Shown: in pieces, positions 52,423 to 56,124 of the stretch | How positions within the stretch are numbered: position 1 is the first letter of the stretch | How the letters are laid out: every line of letters begins with the position of its first letter | Source of the DNA: an uncultured Bacillota bacterium | GTDB lineage: Bacteria > Bacillota_I > Bacilli_A > RF39 > UBA660 | Length of the DNA: 56,124 nucleotides | Reading direction: 5' to 3' | NCBI GenBank assembly: GCA_945867665.1 | Contig: CAMBIR010000008.1 | Location: forward strand, 1-56,124 | Made by a program: the position numbers and the translations under genes | Notes under the pieces: generated by a model | What the model saw: only the letters and a program-made list of their open reading frames with translations | Database searches by the model: none | What the model was told of the DNA's origin: nothing

Positions 52423-52912
52423 TTTTCTTCGCCTCCTTAAGTCTGTTTTCATCAAGTATTCCAAGTATAAGTTTATTAGTAACATTTTGATATTCTAAAT
52501 CTTGTATCGTTTCTAGTGCTGAATCTTTTTCTTCTTCAGAAAGTTTATTACTTGCAAGTTCTTCATTTAAGGATTCAATCATATCATCATTTCTTTTAAC
52601 ACTAGATCTAAATAACATCCATTCATAATCTAGTTCTTCGCCTTTTAAGTTTTCATAATGCTTTTTGATAAAAGGATTTAAAGGTGTTAATTTACCACCA
52701 AGACCTACCATTTCCATCATATCATTATAATTTAAACCTATTACTTTACTTATCTTTCTAAATAGTTTAGGATTAGGTATTTCTCTTTCTCCTGACTCTA
52801 TTTTAGATATCTCGGCATTACTTATACCTATGGCATTTGCTAATTGTCTTTGAGATAAACCTTTATTTTCTCTAGCTTTAGCAATTTCTTCTCCTATATT
52901 TTTTTTAGGCAT
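52394..52912 (-). CDS. Xre-family repressor of the divergent control region
   Basis: 172 residues. N-terminal Cro/CI HTH GEEIAKARENKGLSQRQLANAIGISNAEISKIESGEREIPNP (about 6-47). The C-terminal part is helical and charged (SLNEELASNKLSEEEKDSALETIQDLEYQNV). SD GGTGGTGA 5-8 nt before the ATG on the reverse strand. Its promoter (TTGATT-17-TATTAT) overlaps an operator-like palindrome and faces the rightward promoter of the replication-type genes, as in ICE/phage immunity switches. Confidence 0.9.
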   Translation of the reverse strand: MPKKNIGEEIAKARENKGLSQRQLANAIGISNAEISKIESGEREIPNPKLFRKISKVIGLNYNDMMEMVGLGGKLTPLNPFIKKHYENLKGEELDYEWMLFRSSVKRNDDMIESLNEELASNKLSEEEKDSALETIQDLEYQNVTNKLILGILDENRLKEAKKNAKNKDVFK

Positions 52913-52933
52913 ATAACTTCACCACCTGCATTA

Positions 52934-53045
52934 ATAATACCATAAATGTTAATTAAAATCAACATTTTTATTAAAAATGTTAATAAAAAGTATTGACAAT
53001 GACGTAATTAGCATGATATATTAAGTGTGTTAACTAAAATTAACA
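52934..53045. promoter_or_regulatory. Divergent promoter switch with repeated Xre operators
   Basis: Leftward promoter: -35 TTGATT (reverse of 52957-52962), 17 nt, -10 TATTAT (reverse of 52934-52939). Rightward promoter: TTGACA (52993-52998), 18 nt, TATATT (53017-53022) with TGA just before it. Operator-like palindromes ATGTTAATT-AA-AATCAACAT (52946-52965) and TGTTAACT-AA-AATTAACA (53028-53045), plus half sites TGTTAAT at 52979-52985 and 53059-53065. Confidence 0.8.
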
Positions 53046-53093
53046 ACTAAAAATTAAATGTTAATTTTAATTAGAGAGGAGGAAATACAATGT

Positions 53094-53345
53094 ATGAATA
53101 AGTTTAAAACACCAAATGATATCTGGAATAATAAAAATATTAAACCAGAAGCAAAAGAAATATATTCATATCTATATTGCAGGGGATTTGATAGAACAGT
53201 ATTCCACTTCAATATAGGAGATATACAAAATCTTATTCCAATAACAAATGTAGGATTTAGAAATAATCTAAAAATATTAGAAAAACTAAAACTACTAATA
53301 TATAAGGAATATAAAAGAGGAATGTATGAAATACATATCTGCTAG
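53094..53345 (+). CDS. Small winged-helix protein, replication- or regulation-type
   Basis: ATG 53094 follows GAGAGGAGG; an out-of-frame ATG at 53090 gives only MYE. 83 residues: FKTPNDIWNNKNIKPEAKEIYSYLYCRGFDRTVFHFNIGDIQNLIPITNVGFRNNLKILEKLKLLIYKE is a winged-helix layout like the N-terminal domain of plasmid replication initiators. First gene of the rightward operon under the Xre switch. Rather short, so possibly only a regulator. Confidence 0.65.
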   Translation: MNKFKTPNDIWNNKNIKPEAKEIYSYLYCRGFDRTVFHFNIGDIQNLIPITNVGFRNNLKILEKLKLLIYKEYKRGMYEIHIC

Positions 53346-53348
53346 ATA

Positions 53349-53514
53349 AGTAGATATGGAGATACACTAAATGTTCGGAGATTTAGATTAGTATCTCAAA
53401 TCTTATAGAAATATAAGATTCAGAAATCCACCAAGGCGGGATTTAAAATATTGGCTTATAAATATCTTCTACTTTAGCTCGTTTTTGCTTGTATAATTTA
53501 TGCAAGTTTTTTTA
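53349..53514 (+). ncRNA. Multi-hairpin leader ending in an intrinsic terminator
   Basis: Successive stems: GAGATAC/GTATCTC (53358-53364 with about 53391-53397), a perfect AATCTTATA-GAAA-TATAAGATT (about 53399-53420), AAATCC/GGGATTT (about 53425-53446), and CTTGTATAA/TTATGCAAG (53488-53506) followed by seven or eight T. The region separates the 53094 gene from the next gene and has no ORF. It resembles an attenuator or a counter-transcript-controlled replication leader. Its start (AATGTTCGGAGATTTAGAT near 53378) resembles a diverged module-end repeat. Confidence 0.5.
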
Positions 53515-53576
53515 TTGGAATTTTATTTAAGAAAGGAGAATGCCTATGCCAAACAAAATAATAAAAGGAATAGTAT

Positions 53577-53831
53577 ATGGGTTGTATCGTAATTAATGAC
53601 AACGTTATTGAAGATAAGAAATTAAATTCAACAGATAAAGTGGTATATGGATTAGTAAAAGCATTAAGTAATGATAAAGGTTATTGTTTTGCTACCAATG
53701 ATTATATTGGTAAACGATTAAATCTTTCAAAAAGCACAATATCAAATACTATTAGTAAATTAAAAAGCCTAGACTATATTAAAACAAAGACAGTAGATTA
53801 TCAAAGAAGAATTTTTATAAGCGATAAGTAA
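53577..53831 (+). CDS. Helix-turn-helix replication-initiator-like protein, N-terminally shifted and truncated
   Basis: 84 residues from ATG 53577 with AAAAGGA 7 nt upstream: MGCIVINDNVIEDKKLNSTDKVVYGLVKALSNDKGYCFATNDYIGKRLNLSKSTISNTISKLKSLDYIKT, a winged helix as in plasmid/ICE initiator-type proteins. A better SD (AAAGGAG) precedes ATG 53548, which gives MPNKIIKGIVYGLYRN and stops at 53598. Removing one G in TATGGGTTG joins the two as IVYGCIVIND, so the ancestral start was probably 53548 and one G was gained. The C-terminus is also short; downstream text (IDNIKNNLIDNIIDNLVF in another frame, to 53992) may be its lost tail. Confidence 0.6.
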   Translation: MGCIVINDNVIEDKKLNSTDKVVYGLVKALSNDKGYCFATNDYIGKRLNLSKSTISNTISKLKSLDYIKTKTVDYQRRIFISDK

Positions 53832-53934
53832 AATTTAAGAGGGATATATTAAATTATTAATATAGTCCCTATTAAAAAAATAAGATAGGTATATGAATAT
53901 TTTCTTATACCCAATATGAATAAATTAAGACCAT

Positions 53935-53980
53935 AATAGATAATATAAAAAATAATTTAATAGATAATATAATAGATAAT
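53935..53980 (+). repeat. Three AT-rich decamer repeats
   Basis: AATAGATAAT occurs at 53935-53944, 53959-53968 and 53971-53980. It may be iteron-like or the remains of an Asp/Asn/Ile-rich coding tail of the preceding gene. A hairpin (AGGGA ... TCCCT, about 53840-53873) lies upstream; the gap 53832-54019 holds no other gene. Confidence 0.45.
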
Positions 53981-54019
53981 TTAGTATTCTAATTATCATA
54001 AAAGAAAGGATGTGTTAAC

Positions 54020-54460
54020 ATGGATATAGAAAAAATAAATTATAACGAAGTTTTAATATCAGGTAAAATAAACAACATTAAGCATTTTAATAACTATATA
54101 GCATTTGGACTTACTTGCAATACTTTTGCTAAAATTAAATCTAATTGTTTTATTAGTTTTCATGTGTATGAAGATCTTTATAATATTTATAAGGATCTTT
54201 TTTATAAGAACAATAAGATTTTTGTAAAAGGATATTTAAATTCATATACTGATAAAGATAATAAAATTGTAACTTATGTTAAAGTAACAGATTTATCAAA
54301 TAATCCTGAAGATGTTATTGATGGACGAAAAGGTCCATATATAAGATATGATGAAGATGGAGTTATGGTTTGGAATGGTAAAAGATGTGAAGCAGATCCT
54401 TTTAGTGAAGATGATCCTGAATACTTGGAATTGGTAGAAATGCTAAAGGAATACGAATAA
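54020..54460 (+). CDS. OB-fold single-stranded-DNA-binding-like protein
   Basis: 146 residues, SD AAAGGATG. NYNEVLISGKINNIKHFNNYIAFGLTC ... SFHVYEDLYNIYKDLFYKNNKIFVKGYLNSYTDKDNKIVTYVKVTDLS has the strand order of an SSB OB-fold (x-G-x-I, F-x-V, G-D/N-x-V-x-V-x-G-x-L). The acidic C-terminal tail (EDDPEYLELVEMLKEYE) parallels the acidic tip of SSB proteins, although no DDLPF is present. Probably protects transferred or replicating ssDNA of the element. Confidence 0.6.
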   Translation: MDIEKINYNEVLISGKINNIKHFNNYIAFGLTCNTFAKIKSNCFISFHVYEDLYNIYKDLFYKNNKIFVKGYLNSYTDKDNKIVTYVKVTDLSNNPEDVIDGRKGPYIRYDEDGVMVWNGKRCEADPFSEDDPEYLELVEMLKEYE

Positions 54461-54499
54461 TAGTTTTTAAAACTTCATAAAAATTATTAGAGGTGTCCT

Positions 54500-54610
54500 A
54501 TGATAATTGTGAATAACTATGATAAAAATGGAAATAAAATTAATCCAAGTGATATAAAGATTACTGATGTGGTTATATATGAGATTGTTAAAAAATATGC
54601 ACATATATAA
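54500..54610 (+). CDS. Small 36-residue protein upstream of the recombinase
   Basis: ATG 54500 with AGAGGTG as SD. Product MIIVNNYDKNGNKINPSDIKITDVV plus a short tail (IYEIVKKYAHI). Short proteins with this Asn/Asp/Lys-rich start are frequent immediately before serine recombinase genes on Firmicute elements (recollection, not checked). It precedes the recombinase by 82 bp and may be an excision-directing factor or simply co-expressed. A hairpin-free gap follows. Confidence 0.5.
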   Translation: MIIVNNYDKNGNKINPSDIKITDVVIYEIVKKYAHI

Positions 54611-54691
54611 AAATCATCATGTAATAAAATCCAATTATGTGGTAAAATGTAATTGGAATCTTATAATCTTGCTTTATAAGGAGGAGTTAAT

Positions 54692-56038
54692 ATAAAAGCG
54701 GGATTATATGCAAGAGTTTCTACCGACAGCCAACTTGAAGGATATTCAATAGATGCCCAAAAAGAATTTTTGTTAAGTTATGCAAAAAGTAAAGACTATA
54801 CAGAGTTTGAATATTATATTGATGGTGGATATTCTGGTAAAGATTTAAATAGACCAGCGATTCAAAAACTAATTGAAGATTGTAAAAATCATAAAATAGA
54901 TGCTGTATTTGTATTTAAGTTAGATAGAATATCAAGAAGTCAAAGAGATACATTATATTTAATAGAAGAAGTATTTAATAAATATGATGTAAGTTTTATT
55001 TCAATGAGGGAGAACTTTGATACATCAACTCCATTTGGTAAAGCAATGATTGGTGTATTATCAGTATTTGCTCAACTTGAAAGAGAAACAATATTAGAAA
55101 GAACTCGTATAGGACTTAAAAAACGAGCTGAAGCAGGTCTTTGGAGAGGCGGAGGTAAAATACCATTTCCTTATCGTTATGATAGAAATACAGGCACTTT
55201 AATACCAATTCCAGAACAAGTAGAATTACTTCATAAAATGATTTCACTTTATATTAGTGGTAAAAGTTTTAATGCTATTGGAGATATAGTTGGAATGGAT
55301 GAATCATTAGTTGAAACTAGAATATTATCCATAACTAATACTGGTAAAGTTCCATATAAAGATGAAGTCTATGATGGAAAACATGAGGCAGTAGTATCTG
55401 ATGAACTTTATGAAGAAATATTAAGAGTAAATAAAGTAAGAAGTCATGAGAAATATGAAAGACATTATTTACTATCTGGAAAAGTATATTGTGGGCATTG
55501 TGGAGCCAAGTATAGATATCAAAAATGGGGAAAAAGATTAATTATGTATTGTTATTCACAACAAAAAAGTAAACCAAGATATATTAAAGATCCAAATTGT
55601 AATAATAAAAGATGGGACACATTTGAAGTTGAGGATGCAGTATTAGAAGAATTATTTAAAATGAGTCTAGATTTAGATTTATTTAAGAAAACTTTTAATA
55701 TAGCAACTGTCAATGTAAAAAATGAATATAGAGGTAGACTTGAAGAAATAACAAAACAAATAAATAATCTATTAAATAATATAGCAAGTGGTATAGCTGT
55801 GGAAGAAACTAATAAAAGAATAAATGAATTAGAAAAAGAGAAAGAAACTATAGAAGAAAAATTGATTGAATCAGAGCAAAAAGAAAAAGATAACAAAGTA
55901 TCTTTAAATATGATTAAGAACTTAAAAGCAACTTGGTTTGATATGGACTTTGATGAACAAAGAAGAATCATTGAACACTTAATAGACAAAGTTATAGTAA
56001 ATGATAATGAAATCAATATCTACTATAACATTTATTAA
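54692..56038 (+). CDS. Large serine recombinase (integrase of the element), apparent ATA start
   Basis: 448 residues if it starts at ATA 54692. The N-terminal catalytic domain reads KAGLYARVSTDSQLEGYSIDAQ (nucleophile Ser10), GGYSGKDLNRPAIQKL, FVFKLDRISRSQRDT and FGKAMIGVLSVFAQLERE. A Recombinase domain (about 150-250), a zinc ribbon (CGHCG ... CYSQQ ... CNNKRW, about 267-310), a coiled coil (about 345-400) and a C-terminal domain follow. A perfect SD (AAGGAGGAG, 54678-54686) is 5 nt before ATA. No ATG, GTG or TTG lies between the stop at 54677 and the active-site Ser. The first ATG in frame (54770) would delete the catalytic Ser. Confidence 0.92.
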   Translation: MKAGLYARVSTDSQLEGYSIDAQKEFLLSYAKSKDYTEFEYYIDGGYSGKDLNRPAIQKLIEDCKNHKIDAVFVFKLDRISRSQRDTLYLIEEVFNKYDVSFISMRENFDTSTPFGKAMIGVLSVFAQLERETILERTRIGLKKRAEAGLWRGGGKIPFPYRYDRNTGTLIPIPEQVELLHKMISLYISGKSFNAIGDIVGMDESLVETRILSITNTGKVPYKDEVYDGKHEAVVSDELYEEILRVNKVRSHEKYERHYLLSGKVYCGHCGAKYRYQKWGKRLIMYCYSQQKSKPRYIKDPNCNNKRWDTFEVEDAVLEELFKMSLDLDLFKKTFNIATVNVKNEYRGRLEEITKQINNLLNNIASGIAVEETNKRINELEKEKETIEEKLIESEQKEKDNKVSLNMIKNLKATWFDMDFDEQRRIIEHLIDKVIVNDNEINIYYNIY

Positions 56039-56046
56039 AAAATATT

Positions 56047-56073
56047 TTTTCTCCCACCGGGGGTAATAGTCCA
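56047..56073. other. attR: right junction of the integrative element
   Basis: The 23-nt arm 56047-56069 (TTTTCTCCC-ACC-GGGGGTAATAG) is the reverse complement of the attL arm with 3 mismatches. It is followed by TCCA (56070-56073); CC at 56071-56072 is the predicted crossover dinucleotide. It lies 8 nt after the recombinase stop codon, as expected for an integrase beside its att site. Confidence 0.85.
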
Positions 56074-56124
56074 ATTAAAGACATACTAATATTTATCTTC
56101 AAACTAGATATAATAGTTGGATAA
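56073..56124 (-). pseudogene. Upstream part of the split ABC permease gene (partial)
   Basis: Read leftward from the window edge, the reverse strand encodes YPTIISSLKINISMSLIG, the segment that precedes GVIMGELLVSKEG in SsuC/ThiX-type permeases. It joins in frame to the 42465-42646 fragment through the CC core. The gene continues beyond the window. Confidence 0.8.

Larger units (their letters stand above)
42647..56071 (+). mobile_element. 13.4-kb integrative and mobilizable element with serine recombinase and MobV relaxase
   Basis: Bounded by attL (42645-42671) and attR (56047-56073). Contents in order: zinc-finger protein, group IIC intron, MobV relaxase, two hypotheticals, an Xre regulator, five cargo units each closed by the same repeat, a candidate oriT, an Xre-membrane module, winged-helix replication-like proteins, an SSB-like protein, a 36-residue protein and a large serine recombinase. 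No conjugation (T4SS) genes are present, so transfer must depend on a helper. Insertion split an ABC permease gene. Confidence 0.88.

Noticed and set aside
51985-52912. Toxin-antitoxin pair (Xre plus small membrane protein)
   Set aside because: The four-TM protein is too large for type I-like membrane toxins and no known toxin fold is seen; the operator layout fits a repressor switch better.
1-56124. Mycoplasma-type code (TGA as Trp)
   Set aside because: Trp is written TGG throughout and TGA serves as a real stop, for example at 35606-35608 in the M23 peptidase gene.
1-56124. tRNA or rRNA genes
   Set aside because: No cloverleaf ending in CCA or rRNA-like text was noticed on reading; a tRNAscan run would be needed to exclude them fully.

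Overview
The window is an AT-rich stretch of a low-GC Gram-positive genome (Bacillota). It uses the standard genetic code (TGA stops, TGG for Trp). Housekeeping genes are of Bacillus type (polC, rplI-dnaB, walJ-like plus rlmH, recA behind a DinR/LexA box, ftsY-ylxM). The abundance of SipW/TasA-like secreted proteins and of proteins ending in a GVRP-type domain fits an uncultured gut Firmicute of the RF39/Mollicutes-related type; that placement is inference.

Region 1 (1-18371) is a cell-surface locus. Two operon-like clusters encode three SipW-type (Ser/His, ER-like) signal peptidases, one of which lacks the catalytic His. They also encode seven small exported proteins with TasA/camelysin-like amino termini. 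Between the clusters lies a 2546-residue secreted protein with about 27 YGGG-type glycine repeats. The likely picture is a fibre or matrix system with dedicated signal peptidases, several candidate fibre subunits and one giant repeat protein.

Region 2 (18390-25177) is scarred by ISL3-family elements: one apparently intact IS of about 1.5 kb, one frameshifted and truncated copy, and one N-terminal stub. Between them is another two-gene TasA-like operon. Its putative promoter abuts an 18-T homopolymer (candidate phase variation), and its second protein ends in a GC-rich C-terminal domain unlike the rest of the gene.

Region 3 (25178-42648) is ordinary chromosomal core: polC, a decayed GNAT gene, a TetR regulator with two perfect operators and an unknown partner, rplI-dnaB-M23 peptidase-walJ-rlmH-antiporter, recA, ftsY-ylxM and an unusual single-domain ClpB-like ATPase.

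Region 4 (42647-56071) is a 13.4-kb integrative and mobilizable element. Its ends carry 23-bp inverted arms (20 of 23 match) around a CC core. It has split an ABC-transporter permease gene, whose two halves rejoin in frame when the element is removed in silico. The element carries a MobV relaxase, a candidate oriT, an SSB-like protein, replication-type winged-helix proteins, a divergent Xre switch and a serine recombinase whose only plausible start codon is ATA. An ORF-less group IIC intron sits directly behind a terminator upstream of the relaxase gene. The cargo (VanZ, TfoX-like, AbrB plus ABC exporter, alpha/beta hydrolase, Xre plus membrane protein) is built like cassettes: each unit has its own promoter and ends in the same 16-nt repeat (consensus CGKAAKATTAAGATAT) followed by a hairpin. 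This repeated module-end signature is the least explained feature of the window.
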